Part shown: piece after piece, positions 10,930 to 24,026 of the stretch
Position numbering within the stretch: the stretch's first letter is position 1
Layout of the letters: the number at the start of each line of letters is the position of its first letter
From: Nepenthes gracilis
Taxonomy: Eukaryota; Streptophyta; Magnoliopsida; Caryophyllales; Nepenthaceae
Reading direction: 5' to 3'
Assembly (NCBI GenBank): GCA_033239525.1
Contig: BSYO01000002.1
Coordinates: forward strand, 29,122,068-29,186,067
DNA length: 64,000 nucleotides
Notes under the pieces: generated by a model
Told to the model about the DNA's origin: nothing
What the model saw: the letters and a program-made list of their open reading frames with translations, nothing else
Database searches by the model: none
Made by a program: the position numbers and the translations under genes

Positions 10930-12470
10930 ATATATGATAGGAGTTGGGAGGCGTTGTACGGCATCTGATGTATCAAAGTTGTTAAGCTTGGTACATTATG
11001 ATGTATGTGGTCCTGTTGAGAAAATATTGTTTGATGGCAATAGGTACTTTATAATCTTCATTGATCATGCTTCTAATAATGTATAGGTATACATTTTATA
11101 AATTAAAGATTAAGTTCTAAAATATTTTAAGAGATTTCATATTTTAATAGAACGAAAAAATATTGAATAATTTCAAATGCTTCGAACTGACTATAGAGGC
11201 AAGCATACATCTACAGAGTTCAATGCATTCTACACTGAACATGGCATTCACCATAAGAAGATGCTTCCATGTTCTCCATAGCATAATAGCATTGCCGAAT
11301 TAATGAATCTAGCCATTGTTGAGAAATTTAGATATATGCTTTGTATGGCAAAACTACCATAGCCATTCTAGAAAGAAACCATGTGTGTCACGTACTAATT
11401 TATCAATAAATCACCTTCAATGTTGTTAGAGTTTCAAAATCTTAGAGAAGTTGTGATTTGGAGGAAAAGTTTTATACTTATATTTGAAAATATTTACATA
11501 TATAACTTTTGTATATATATCTAAAAAATGAAGACAAAATTGGACATCAAATTCATTTTATGTATCTTCATTGGTTATGGAGATGATGAATTTGAATAGA
11601 AGCTCTGGGACTTATAAGATAGGAAAATTATCAGAAGGAGAAAAATTGTGCTCTTTGAGGATAAGACTTAGAGGATTTTGAAAAGTCTACAAAGTCTAGT
11701 AATTCAAATATTACTGTTTCAAATATAATTTTAAACCCTATACCAATACAACTTATCATAAATTAAGATGAGTTGGATGGTGATATTCTTAAAGTATATC
11801 TAAAAGCATAAGAATTTGTTGAGTAGTGGAAACTGTAATTCATACACCAGATGCTATTAAACAACAATCCAATAATGCTGGTCAACCACAAAGATTGGAG
11901 AGTGGCCACCTATTGATACCATTAAGGAGATATCTAAAATCAGACTTTATCTTGCTTATGGATGAGGAGGAGCTTGAGGAGTAGCCAGAGAATTTTAATG
12001 AAACTCAAACTCATCTAAATAAATACAATTGCATAAACGCTAGGTATGATGAAATTAGTTCATTATAGAAAAATCAAACTTATAATCTAATCAAGCTTCT
12101 TAAACAAAAGAAGACATTAAAGGACAAATTGATATTCAAGCGAAAAAGATTGTCGAATAAAGCACAAGGCTTGATTAGTTGTCAAAAGATTTCAGTAAAA
12201 TAAATGAATCAACTATGATGAGATCTTTTAGTTAATTGTGAAAATAATCTCAATTCAAGTTATTCTCAAATTGGTAACCAGTTTGAATTTAAAATTTGAT
12301 CAAATGAATATGAAGACCACTTTTTTTCATGAAGATCTAGAGGTAGAAACTTATATGGAGCAACCATAATGTCATAAATTTTTAAAAACTGAAGACTTAA
12401 TTTGCAAATTGAAGAAAAGCCTCTACTACCTAGGCAAAGATATAAGAAATTTGACTCATTTATGGGGAAT
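10930..12470 (+). pseudogene. Ancient decayed Ty1/copia pol fragment
   Basis: No open frame survives, but reading across stops and frameshifts shows copia pol blocks in the right order. LVHYDVCGP with NRYFIIFIDHAS is near 10986-11075. LRTDYRG and the integrase core HGIHHKKMLPCSP are near 11180-11290. FILCIFIGYG with KIIRRRKIVLFEDKT is near 11545-11670. The linker before reverse transcriptase is near 11930-12000. LKQKKTLKDKLIF is near 12090-12140, and ETYMEQP then LKKSLYYLGKD near 12345-12440. No LTRs, primer site or target duplication were found. This is a fragment much older than the other elements in the window. Confidence 0.8.
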
Positions 12471-12861
12471 TTAATGACATCATAAATTGGCTCTTAGGAA
12501 ATGTCTAATTTAAGATATTATAAATTTATTCCATCCTTAAACAACTACAATGTCTTAGTTGGTCGACACTTTGAGTGAAAAGATAGTTGACTTATAATTA
12601 TTAGAGAAGTTAATATTATCAAATTACATTACATTTTAAAGTTTAAGAAATTACGAGTCTAAATCTGCAGCCGATTTCCACTGTTGCCCAAGCCGCCCCA
12701 ATTGCTGTCAAAGCCACCCCTAGCCTTGGCCCTATTGACACCAGCCTTTCTTATGCTATAATATTAATAAACATCTGTCATTATATTTATTTATTTATTT
12801 ATTTTTATTTAAAAAACTTTTAAAAACTAAACAGATTAAATTTAAGGTAGACAAATGGTGA
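12471..12861. other. Non-coding spacer
   Basis: AT-rich, with a TTTATTTATTTATTTATTT tract near 12787. It contains the 3' flank of the minus-strand RTM2-like gene. Nothing else recognised. Confidence 0.4.
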
Positions 12862-14023
12862 TCATCTGCGAGTAGGTTGAAGCCTGTGAGACAGTAGAAC
12901 TCCGAGAGTGACTGCTAAAACAGCTGTTATGATAATCCCTCTGAACTCATTCAGCTTCTCCATCAACATGCAATTTCTCCCCCTCTCCGATTTCCCTTCC
13001 CCTTCCTTTGCACGATTTTTTCCTTCCATCTGGGAATCACCATGATCTTCTACTTCATCTTCATCGCTTCCCATTTGCTTCTCATCGTCGATCAGCTCCT
13101 GCTTTCGTGAATCGATCTCTTTCTCAGAGCCATTAATATCAGGACTTTCATTTCCTCCCTCAGGTTCATCATGCTTCTCTTCCCGCAAACTATTTCGCAG
13201 CTCCTTTCCATTGCGTATTGTCTCTTTCAATGGGAAACTTACAAAGAGTGTGTCCCCTTCGAATTTTCTCGAGATTTTTTGAGCTTCTGAATTCTCCGGC
13301 AACTTAAATGTCTGCTTGAAATGCAAGTATTTGTTTTCACCCAATATCCTTCCTCCACTGACTGTAAGTTTTCCGTAGCTGTCGACTTCGAGCTTCACAT
13401 CATCCAACCTGAAACCTTGAAGATAATTTAACCATGGAATTCATGAGGGCACGAACGTAAGTAACAGTTCTGAACAAACATATTTATTTAATTTACATCA
13501 TATAAAAGCCACATTCTTTATTGGTTTCAGTGAAAATAAAAATATATATATATACATGAGAAAGAGAAACACTCAAACATCGTATAATTCCTAGTTAATA
13601 TTCACTGGAAAAAAAAATGCTGAGGGCTAAATAATCCTGATTTTATTTGAGTTTTTAACCTCAGTTTTGCTAGTAAAAAACAAGGCAGTCTGACTATAAC
13701 TTTTCACCAATAACTATGTATAGTGTAAAAAATCAATCAGGACATAATTTTTTTTATCGTATCCACCCATAATACTTATATATATATATTAATTTACCCT
13801 ATAAAATCTTAGGCCAGATAATTGAGTCACACAGTCGGATTATAATCAAGTCTAGTGGAGAATAAAAATGGGAAGACTAATGGGCATAAAAAAAGGGAAA
13901 ATGCTTAAAAATACCCGGAAGATCAACAAGAAGAAGATGGACTTGGGAGTCCATTACCCATCCTGAAGAAGGTGTAATTTTCTCGTACGTCAAATCTTGA
14001 GGCTTCGCTTGTATCTCTCCCAT
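12862..14023 (-). CDS. HSP20-like tail-anchored protein, RESTRICTED TEV MOVEMENT 2 (RTM2)-like
   Basis: Two exons on the minus strand, 14023-13915 and 13415-12862, joined in phase 1 across a 499-bp GT-AG intron, give 220 residues. Residues about 22-110 form an alpha-crystallin/HSP20-like domain: GWVMDSQVHLLLVDLPGFRL, then VDSYGKLTVSG and FEGDTLFVSFPL. A highly charged Glu/Lys/Asp-rich linker follows (about 110-190), then a C-terminal hydrophobic anchor IIITAVLAVTLGVLLSHRL. This layout is typical of RTM2-type proteins. In Arabidopsis, RTM2 limits long-distance potyvirus movement in phloem, but most relatives have no known role, so function is by analogy. The ATG at 14023 fits the family start; the frame stays open for some codons upstream, so a longer N-terminus is possible. 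Confidence 0.82.
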
Positions 14024-14936
14024 CTCTTTGCCTTCTCCTTTATCTGCCGAGTATATATCTTCACATATGAAATTAGTAAATTAAAAAATGAAATAATAAA
14101 AAAAAAAAACTCAGGAAATTGATGTGCTGTTGCTCTCTGAATTTTGAAAACCATGCTGCAAGCTTTAAAGACCAATTTCTTGTGGTTGATCGATGTTTAC
14201 TTCATGCCAACCTTTGCCTTGTCTGGTGGCGTTTGATCTGATTTCATCGAAAGGAAAGGACAATTCTTTGCTTTCTTCAATCAAATAAAACCTCTCTGCA
14301 AACTAGGCACATAAATAAGCAAAATAATTTCTTTAAATAATATAGCAGATCCACTAAAAAGGGTCATTGAGTCACCAATTAGAGAAGATGGGTGTGAGAT
14401 ATCATGGTGATTTGCTTTATTGTAAGTGGAGATTATTAACAGTATCTCTTATAAAACTTTATTAAACTTATAATCTTTTTATGATTAATTGGGTTATCAT
14501 ATTATTTTGTAATTTAAAAATACGAGATTAAATATTAATGATTTATTTAAATCGGTACTTAACCTTTTTTTTTTTTTTTTTTTGAGAAATTTAGAATTGA
14601 TATTTTTTTCTTCATCATTACCTTTATTTTTTAATAACAATTGTAAAATTTTATGCAAAAGATAATTGTTGTTCTTGAATTTAATCAAAATAATCAAAAA
14701 ACTATATTCATGTTAGTCCAAAAATTGCGCCTTAATCCATACACATAGAATTAATAATTTTATAATTTATAGGATAAAAAGTGATGGGTATTCTCATAAA
14801 TGACTAGCTCAGAGGAAAAGCCCAATTCACGCATTGACTGGATTATTTTTAACTATATAAATATCTTTCAAATTTTATAAGACCTCTGACCCGCTTCTTC
14901 CCTAATTTTGCCCTCCCCTAAAAGGCAACCTCTATA
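14024..14936. other. AT-rich spacer upstream of the RTM2-like gene
   Basis: Contains the presumed promoter of the minus-strand gene and long A/T runs (about 14099-14110 and 14565-14583). At 14843-14880 lies the left copy of a 38-40-bp direct repeat that recurs at 15665-15704. No gene seen. Confidence 0.45.
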
Positions 14937-15659
14937 GCAATAGTCACCAGCAGATTCAGCGCTTACTCCATAAGAAAAGCGTCGAATTCTCTCCCCTATT
15001 TGCTGTAAAACCCCAACCGTTGCAAAGCACAGAAGAAAGGAGAACCTCCCAAGGAGCCTTTACCGCCATTAATGCTAACGCCACGAATGAAAGTTGTTCC
15101 AACAGAGTACTAAAATCTCGCACTTTTTCCTAAGGAAGGATTCTCAACCTCTTGACTATAAGAAGGCCGTGGAGCCAACACTTCAAGGCAAGCCTTCAGA
15201 AAAAAAAAAATGCTCTCGTACTGATAGGAGTTGCTCTGACATTCATATCCCTCTTTCTAGAGAAATCCCTGAGAGTTTGCCCAACGTCTTCTCAAATTCT
15301 CACGCTTTTAGGACGCTCACACTCTCCGTACTTCTTATCACCCTGATCCCCGAAAATCGAAAGTGAGGAATCAACGCTCTTCATAAGTAGCACTAACTTC
15401 TCTCAGCAAGAGCCAATTTATCCCCACAAACACTCTCTACTTCTCACCTTCATTACATCATTTTTTCTACCTTCTCGATTCTTAGAAGGCTATTTATTGA
15501 TTTGAGTATCGGAGTATTTTCGGTGGGATAATATCCCGCCGACACCGACCTTCGCTTGTCTTATGTCTTAGTAGTGATCGGGTTATTTCGGTGGATTGAG
15601 TCAAATTCAAATATCGACATAATCCGAACCCATTCGAAATTTAGTTCCAGGACACATCA
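14937..15659 (+). repeat. Truncated or solo gypsy LTR related to the LTR at ~62275-62995
   Basis: Matches the right-hand Tat-like LTR in order and spacing. TATAAGAA at 15157 is followed by GGCCGTGGAG, where the other LTR has TATAAAAG then CCCATGGAG. GAGTATCGGAGTATTTTCGG and the ATATCCCGCCGACACC block lie near 15500-15545, and CATTCGAAA near 15630. The distance from TATA to the LTR end is 502 bp here and 500 bp there. It ends at about 15659 with no primer-binding site after it. The left edge is estimated from the length of the relative and is not seen directly. Confidence 0.6.
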
Positions 15660-18600
15660 AGAATATTATTTTTTTTTTAACTATATAAATATCTTTCTTT
15701 TATAAAATATAATAAAATTGCACATGATTATGATATTTAATCATATTAATAAATTATGAAACATATATTATATTTTGCAGGTTAGTTCTAAGATGTCTCC
15801 TGTGACAATTGCATTAGATATATTAAAAAATTATTTGAATACAATCTTAATATTTAACTATCATTTTTAATATATGGCATTTACTTTTATCATATATTAA
15901 TTAATTATAGCTTCATAGTGTCACGTCTTTGGCATAAAACAAAAATAATAAAAATGTCACAAAGAAGTTATCGAAAATCAAAACATGATCCTACATTCAA
16001 AGTTAGATAAAATACTAAGATGTAGATACAAAGTGCTAGAAAATTACATTCAATATTTTGATAGTTGACCCAAAAATATACTACCTAATTAATAACTTGA
16101 TTCCAAATAATAAGAAAAAGCTTCAATGAATTAATACCCAAATTGTGGAAACATAAAATTAAGACTAATAGGCATACTGGCCACCAAAAATAACAAGGCT
16201 CAATAAGAATTGTTTTGAAATCAAATCTACATCATTGCATCCATAATACGATAATATTTACTATGATAACTGAATATTTCATATGATTTATGATATTGAA
16301 AATTAATAAGGTTAAGTAAATTTTTTTCAAGAAAAGTTTTAGTTTGATTGAGGAAATTAAGTATGGAATAGCATAAATGATGTTTGATGGGCACAAGAGT
16401 GATATATAGATGTTGTTAAAACAGATTTGCTACGCATGATGGGTGTTCATATGCAAGTTTAAATTATTAATCATGTCTAATTTATGTATGATTAGCATAT
16501 ATGTGCTGATTTTTTATTTTACTGATTTTTAGCCTTTTTCAATTAATTTCTAACAAAATTTTTAAAGAAGAGAAAAAAAAAGTAGAATAAGAAGAGATAG
16601 GAAAAGGGAAAAAAAATTGATATGATTATATGCCATTTTTAATAAATCTAAATTAAGACGAGTGTATAAAAACTTATTTATTTATTTATTATTAAATTTT
16701 TTAGATTTTATTTTTATTTTTTATTCAAATTTTTATACATGTGATATTTTTTTATTTTGTTCAAAATTATATTACATGTATATTAAATTTACATTCATTC
16801 CATGAGATTTTGAATGTTTATATCTTAAACCAAGCATGTTTCCATGAAAACTTGAGTTTCTTGAGAAATTAGTCTTATATGTATCTTTTGTGTAGAAATT
16901 TGATGAAAGTTTCGCTTTAAGTTATATCAAAATTTTCTGTTTTCCATTTTTTGAAAATTTATTCATTTATGTGAAATCTTTCACTAACTATTATAAAAAA
17001 TTAACAAAATATATTATATATATTAATTTGTGAGTGAAAATAATTATCTAATATTCACGGCTTTAAAAAGAAACATTTGACTCAACCTATAAAAAATAAT
17101 ATATAATCAACTTATTTACGAATTTTAAATAATAATATATAATCGAGGCAATAGGAAAACATTTGTAGCCTGACTTTTGATTTTGATTCTAGTTGATGAG
17201 ATTATTATTGACATTGATTCTTATTTTGTACTCATTTTACTATATTTTGTCATATATTTATCATAATCATTTTCAGTTTTCATTATATAGATTATAATTA
17301 ATAGTTTATTAAGCATTTGATTCACTTTTAACATGTTCCTAACCATTCTGATTAACAGATTCAAATGTCACTTGTAAGGGTTTCTGATTTTAAGAAAACA
17401 TTTCTAAAGGATTAGTTTAAAGATAATTGTGTTGTATTTTGAACATTTTGATATTATATATGGTTTAAAATTAATTTTTATCAAACTTTGCATCTTGGTG
17501 CCTAGCATGCCTATTACTCTGTATTTTATATTTCTATAAATTAAATATTAGTTTGTAAATACTTTTCCTCATTATTGAAATTAAGTTGGCAATTAAAATA
17601 TATATTTTTGGGTCAATCACAAGAGTTTTGGCCACAATTTTTCTAAAACTTAAAATTGTTATATTAGCGGTTTAACAAAAATCCGGGTAGCCTTTTAATT
17701 TTGGGATAATACTTCATAACATTATTTTTACATATGGTTTGTACCGCAATGTGACATTTTTTTCTAAACTAACCCTTCAATAGTTCGTTAGTCTAAACCC
17801 TTACAAATAATATCTAAGCTTTTTAATTTAAAAAGTTTTAAAATACAGTAAAAATCAGTATAGTATTCAATAAAATATATATGACATTTAACATTTGTAA
17901 ATAACATCCAAGCCTACAAATCTAAAAAATTTACAAATATAGTAAAAATAAACCTAATGATTAAAAAAATGCATATGTATACAATTTATATGTTGATTCA
18001 CATGACTAAAATAAGAAAAGGACCATGACAAATATACTATAAAATATTGTAAATGAGAACAAATTAAGAATCAATGCCCAGTGTTAACTTTATGGAGTAG
18101 AGTTGAATTTTAAAATTTGAGCCACAAATATTTTTTTATAACGTAAACCATACACCACTAAAGGTAGATTAATTTTATATTATTTTTTATAGATATGATT
18201 AAATGTCACTTTTTATACTTTTGATATTAGATAAAGACTTTGGTTTATAAATTAATATATTAAGATATGATCAAATATATTATATTAATTTTTATAATAT
18301 TTTTATTTAGATAAAAATGAAAAAACTCCATATATATAAATAAATAAATTTTTAAAAAAATAAAAAATCAATAATCTTAACAAAATTCAAATTAAAGCGT
18401 TTGTCCAATTCCTACACAAAAGAGACATGTAAAATATATTTCTGAATTCCAGGATTTCTTGACAATATATTTGATTTAATGCACAAGCCTCTAAAAACTC
18501 TCATGAAATAAAAATAAATTTAACATGCATACAACTCAAAATTAAAATAAGTAGAGAAATATCAGATACATGGATATTTGAACAAAAATAAAAAATATGT

Positions 18601-20314
18601 TTTAAAATTTTAATAATAAATAAAAAAATAAGTTTAGATATATTTACATTAATTTAAATTTATCAAAAAATTATTTCCTCATCCTTCCTCTCTCTTCTAC
18701 TCTTTTCTTTCAAATATTCATGATAAATAAGCTAAAAAGAGTTAAAAATTTCTTAAATAATAAACTAGCACATGTGCGTAGATTAGGCATAAAAATTGAT
18801 TTCTGCATACATACGAGCACCAAATAGGTATCATAATATTATAATAAACACAGATGAGCGCTCTTTATGTACATAGATTCTATATCAAACATATTGATAT
18901 ATGACTCATACACCTATCGTGTGCCATCCTAAGCCACTTCATACTTAGTTTTCTCAATCAAACTAAAATATTTCTTTAAAAATTCACTTAATTATATTAA
19001 TTTCTAATGCTATAAATCTTGTTAAAGATTTGGGTGTAACACTTGTAAAATTAGAACAGAGTATTGGGATCAAGATTAGACTTTCCTCATGAACTCTAAC
19101 TATTTTTTTGCTCTTTTTTAAATATTTAAAGTTATAGGATCACTAAGATAAGGTATTAGTAATCCAAGTAAACTAACCCTCGTTATATTAACTCACTAAA
19201 GAGTATTATTGAGCTTATGGCCACTAAATGAATCAGCATGATAAATATGTATATATTTATTTAAAAATAAGTTCTTTGAATTGAGTCATTAAAAATCCAC
19301 TTAAAATCAATGAAGTAATTGCCTACAAAATCTGGTCCAAACAATGGGAAAAGAGATTTTTCACCTCGATTTTGACCTTATAATTTGTTCTAAGAATTTT
19401 GAAGCAGTAGGTTGTTGGTCCTGGTACTGCTCTTAGATCAAAAGGTATGGTTGTTTTAAGTTCAGCGAGCAAATATAGCCTATGGCTGCTCTTTTCTTGT
19501 TCCATCTTCCCTAATTGTTCCAATGTGATCAAAGTTAACTTTAGGTTATGAAATACCACTAAGGAACAATTTACCTAATTATCTGATTATTCTCATAAAA
19601 AAATTGATAATTTTATTCACAAATAAATAAACTAAAATAAATTTATCTACCATATATGAATCATATTCTCATTATAAAAAGATTTATCGACCATTTAAAT
19701 TATTTTTCCTTACATTCGATTATTCCTCCAAATACCCATAACCATATACCATGAGATCCAAATAACATAACTAAATAATATTAATCTAATCGAACGACAA
19801 CTTGTTAAAAATTGCCCGAATAACATAACCATCCCAATAAACCGGCCCCAATTAGGCAGCGATGGGGGAAAAACAATTTGATGTTGTCTTTAAAATCTAT
19901 CTTTTTTATACTAATAATGTTCTTCCTTTTTTATATACGTCATGTGTCTCAGCTTATGTGTTTTTTTTTTCTGGTTAAATGAAGCTAATTTTAGTCATTT
20001 AACAACTTCTTTACGATGGAAGCATTTGAGGGATCTAATGATAACAAAGCATTGAGAGATGGCTAAATAATGGGAGCTATTATAGGAAATCTCTAAAAAT
20101 ACCAATTAGGTATTAAATTTATTACTAATTAACTATTTCTATCGAACAGGTATAGATTTCTTGCTTTAGACTTTTCAACCCTTATAAATGTGTCCGAACA
20201 TGCACCATTACGTTTTGCCATTAACAAAGTTTTCAAGGAAGAGAAAGAGAACGTTGAGAAGAGAGGAAGAGGAGGGCATTAGAAAATCGCTTTGAGGAGC
20301 TCAAGAAGAAAGCA
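15660..20314. other. Long AT-rich gene-free stretch
   Basis: About 4.6 kb of very AT-rich DNA without coding potential, tRNA or recognised transposon protein; all ORFs are short. It separates the LTR fragment from the pectate lyase gene. The last ~100 bp before 20315 (TATAAATG at about 20185, then a purine-rich leader) look like the pectate lyase core promoter and 5' UTR. Confidence 0.5.
20180..20314 (+). promoter_or_regulatory. Candidate core promoter and 5' leader of the pectate lyase gene
   Basis: CCCTTATAAATGTG at 20180-20193 contains a TATAAAT box about 130 bp before the ATG. It is followed by a GAAGAGAAAGAGAA purine-rich leader typical of plant 5' UTRs. The transcription start is inferred. 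Confidence 0.5.
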
Positions 20315-23013
20315 ATGGGGGCTTTAAAATTCAAATTCCTATTTGCGTTTGTTCTTGTTTTCATTGTTGCCATCGGAAGTGCCAACATTGCAGAGTTTGA
20401 TGAGGTTTGGCAGCAACGAGCTGCAATGGCGGAGAAGGATGCTGAAGCTGCCTACGATCCTTACCCGGAGCAGGTCACCAATGATTTTAATAAACACGTT
20501 ATCAAGTATGTTATATGACTCTGATCCAAGATTATACTATTGTTGTTTAAAGATCATAAATTTACACTATAAAAGCTCTATGTATTAGATTAAAATAATA
20601 CCTATCTAATCCTTTCCGTCAAATGAATCCATCTTCATCATTTTTCGTTGAAGTCCTTCACATTAAAAAGGAAAAAAAGAAAGACAAACGCAAAATGTAA
20701 AATTAACATTTTAAGACCATTTTTATATTTTTCTTGTGGCTATATATATCCACACATAAACCATGCCATTTTGAATATTATAATTACGTTGAAAAAAATG
20801 AATAATGGAATATTTATTACCTGATAACAGAACAACAATTTAATTTCGCATAACAGACATAAATATAAAATATTAAGTTTAAATTAAACGATAGCTCATA
20901 TGATTGATCAAGCTCAAATTTATCATGGAGATATAATGTTTAGGGGAAGAAATTGGTAGGACGGGAGAGGCATATCCCATTGCATGACAATAAATTTTTC
21001 AAGAAAAAAAAAAAGAAGGGAAAACATAAACCCTATTCGAATTGAATAGGTGGTGCATGAAAAAAAAAAAAAAAACTTTTTATTTTTTAATTTTATCCTA
21101 TTTCAAATAACAAAAACAGGTGAGCGTAGGGATGATTCACCATATTTCTAAGGTGCTACGTCTAGACTTTGATATAACTATTAAATATAAATTTAACAAT
21201 TATTAATTTTTTATTTTTTTAAAATTTTGTAATTACTATTTTTAAATAAAATATCTGGAGCGTCTCCAAATTGTTGTGCCTGTGGCTTGACCCTCAAGTG
21301 TTCAATATGAATCCTACTGCCTCTAATTTTCAATTTTTTTTTTTTAATTTTATGGTTTCTTATTTTAAATAAAATATATGAACCGTTCGCGAGTCGAGGC
21401 ATTGGGCCTCCAAAGTGAGGTGGACCGCTCCGGTCCAGAGACTTCACCTCCATGTCGTATTGCATTGCTTCTATCATTCATTTACCGATCAGTCACGAAA
21501 CAGGGCAGTAGAAGGCCGCAACAGCACGAGGAGAAGCCTGAGGGGCTACAAAGGCGCATGCGTCGCCACAAATCCCATCGATCGCTGCTGGCGGTGCCGC
21601 AGAGACTGGGCCAGGAACCGCAAGAGGCTCGCCGACTGCGTACTCGGCTTCGGCCGCAAGACCACCGGCGGAAAGTACGGCCGTTACTACGTCGTCACAG
21701 ACCCCTCCGACAACGACATGTTAAACCCTAAGCCTGGCACCCTTCGCCACGCCGTCATCCAGCCGGAGCCGCTGTGGATCATATTCAAAGGTCCCATGGT
21801 CATCAAGCTCAACGAGGAGCTGATCATGACCTCCCACAAGACCATCGACGGCCGCGGAGCTCAAGTCCACATCACTGGCGGCGCCGGATTCACGCTTCAG
21901 TTCGTGAGTAACATCATCATCCACGGAATCTACATCCATGATATTCAGCAGGGCAGCGGCGGGTTGATTAGGGATTCGGTTGATCATTATGGATTCCGCA
22001 CGATGAGCGACGGCGATGGAATCTCTCTGTTTGGGGCGACGAATGTTTGGCTTGATCATCTTTCGATGAGGAATTGCCACGATGGACTCATTGATGCTAT
22101 CCAAGGTTCCACTGCCATCACCATCTCCAATTGCCATTTCACCAAGCACAATGAGGTAATAAAATTCCAAAGAAAACAAACAGCTTTTATTTTGTCTTAA
22201 TCTTATTATACATTTTAAATTTCAAAATTATTAAAATCTCATACATATTAAAATTGGAGTTTAAAATGTTTAATGTTTCTTAAAATTTTCCATAATCTGA
22301 AATTGATGTTAGAATAAAAATAAAAGTTTATTTTAGTGTGAACTTTTGTCACCGAAAATTTGATGATAAAACGGCGGGATTCATGGCCATGGATGCATGA
22401 AACGAATAGGTCATGCTGTTTGGAGCAAGCGACAGCTACCCGAAGGACTCAATCATGCAAATTACCGTCGCCTTTAACCACTTCGGCCAGGGGCTCGTAC
22501 AGAGAATGCCGAGATGCCGATATGGATTTGTCCACGTCGTTAACAATGACTACACTCACTGGCTCATGTACGCCATTGGAGGGAGCCAGCACCCTACCAT
22601 CATTAGCCAGGGCAATCGCTTCATTGCCCCGCACAACCTATTCGCCAAAGAGGTAAGCATTCATAACTAATTCAAATCTTAGCGCACAAAATGAAACCTA
22701 TTTCCTATAATTCTTGCATAGCTAGCATTATGGTTTCCGCAATTCGTTGTTATGCATTGTAAATTGACATCATGATCGTGTGGCTCAGGTGACCAAGAGG
22801 GACTACGCACCCATGAGTGTGTGGAAAAACTGGCTGTGGAGGTCAGAGAATGATCTGATGATGAATGGAGCCTTTTTCGTAAAATCCGGAGATCCAAAAA
22901 GGATGGCAGAATTCACTGCAAAAGATGTGATCACTGCAAAGCCTGGGTCATATGTGCCACGGCTTACACGCTTTTCCGGCGCTCTTCACTGCACAATAAA
23001 CAAACCGTGTTAG
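20315..23013 (+). CDS. Pectate lyase, polysaccharide lyase family 1
   Basis: Secreted enzyme that cleaves de-esterified homogalacturonan in the cell wall by beta-elimination, with calcium. Exons 20315-20505, 21504-22155, 22410-22652 and 22789-23013 join in frame through GT-AG introns to give 436 residues, a usual length. Residues 1-24 are a signal peptide ([20 protein letters not shown]). [20 protein letters not shown] is the plant N-terminal pectate lyase domain. The PL1 core begins at NPIDRCWRC. It includes [43 protein letters not shown], and the RxPxxR catalytic motif as RMPRCR (Arg313, Pro315, Arg318), followed by [16 protein letters not shown]. No stops or shifts. Some positions differ from the common plant consensus ([20 protein letters not shown]), so it belongs to a divergent subgroup. 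Confidence 0.93.
20506..21503 (+). other. Intron 1 of the pectate lyase gene
   Basis: 998-bp AT-rich intron with A-tracts near 21001-21015 and 21060-21075. No inserted gene seen. The acceptor GAAACAG|GGCAG at 21503 completes the lysine codon begun in exon 1. Confidence 0.8.
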
Positions 23014-23417
23014 ATCAGCTGGCCCATAGACTCGTACAATAGGCTGAAGAGTTGTGTTTATGCAGTTCATTGATTTGTTAAAACTAACATCATGTAAAGA
23101 ATATCCTATATAGTTTAATATTGTTTTCATATATATACAGATATGAGAACAATGACGTTCTATTGCCTATGCTTTACAACCACAAAATGCAAGCAAATTG
23201 TTGACAAACCCACTGAGTGAATTTTGTTGTGTTTGTTTCAAGGCCAAACAGAGTGCCCGAATCTACACAATCCCATCATACATGACTACTGAACATAGCT
23301 TTAATGTCTGAATATAAAGTCAAAGGGCATGCTCAAATCCTATGTCAACTGCTTCATTCGAGTCTTTCTAGGTGTGCCTAGCTGCCTTCCGTCCTCTCTT
23401 CTAACTCCTAAACGTTG
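23014..23417. other. 3' flank of the pectate lyase gene
   Basis: Non-coding. It should contain the 3' UTR and polyadenylation site. No other gene recognised before the CTTGA duplication at 23418 that marks the start of retroelement A. Confidence 0.5.
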
Positions 23418-23422
23418 CTTGA

Positions 23423-23936
23423 TGCTAGCTAATCACTCAGGATGATAGCTCACTTATAAGAAAAAACTGAGAGGGAGATTGAGAGAAGACAGAGGAAAGA
23501 GGAAGAAGAAGCAGAGAAATAATGGCAAAAAAAATAGGAGGTCGGAGATAATGAGACTTCCTTAGAAGTTTCCGCACAATGCATTGCAACAATGAGTTCC
23601 GATAACATACATTACAACTTGCATAGCCACCTACATGAACAGTTCCTCTAATTATACAATTGAATCGCCTGTTTCTTAACAGAATTTGGCACCCTTTCCT
23701 ATTTTACAGTTAATGTAACTACTATGTCAACTACCTTGCTGAGCACCTAAGCTAATTACCCAACTCTTCATTGGATTGTCCTGATTCTGGTGCTTCTTCT
23801 GTTATATCTGCTGTTGCAACCGGTTTGGTAGTAAATCCCCTGTTCTGTTGCCTTGGCTGCCAATCAGTCTGCTTTTCTGCACTCGTGAACGCCTCATTTG
23901 CTATATTCTACTTGCTGCTACAGAATTTATGTAACA
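23423..23936 (-). repeat. 3' LTR of element A
   Basis: 514 bp; on the plus strand it begins TGCTAGCTAATCACT and ends GAATTTATGTAACA. It aligns along its length to the split copy at 28399-28453 plus 33850-34304. Confidence 0.88.
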
Positions 23937-24026
23937 AATACCCCCCCTCTTCACCACATTCTTGTCCTCAAGAATGAAAAGAATGAAATTATTTTGTGAT
24001 AAAACCAGAATCCTCCCAAGTGGCTT

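Noticed and set aside
15660..20314. tRNA or other RNA genes in the long AT-rich region
   Set aside because: No cloverleaf-like A/B box sequence was recognised by eye. A tRNAscan or Rfam run would be needed to exclude them fully.
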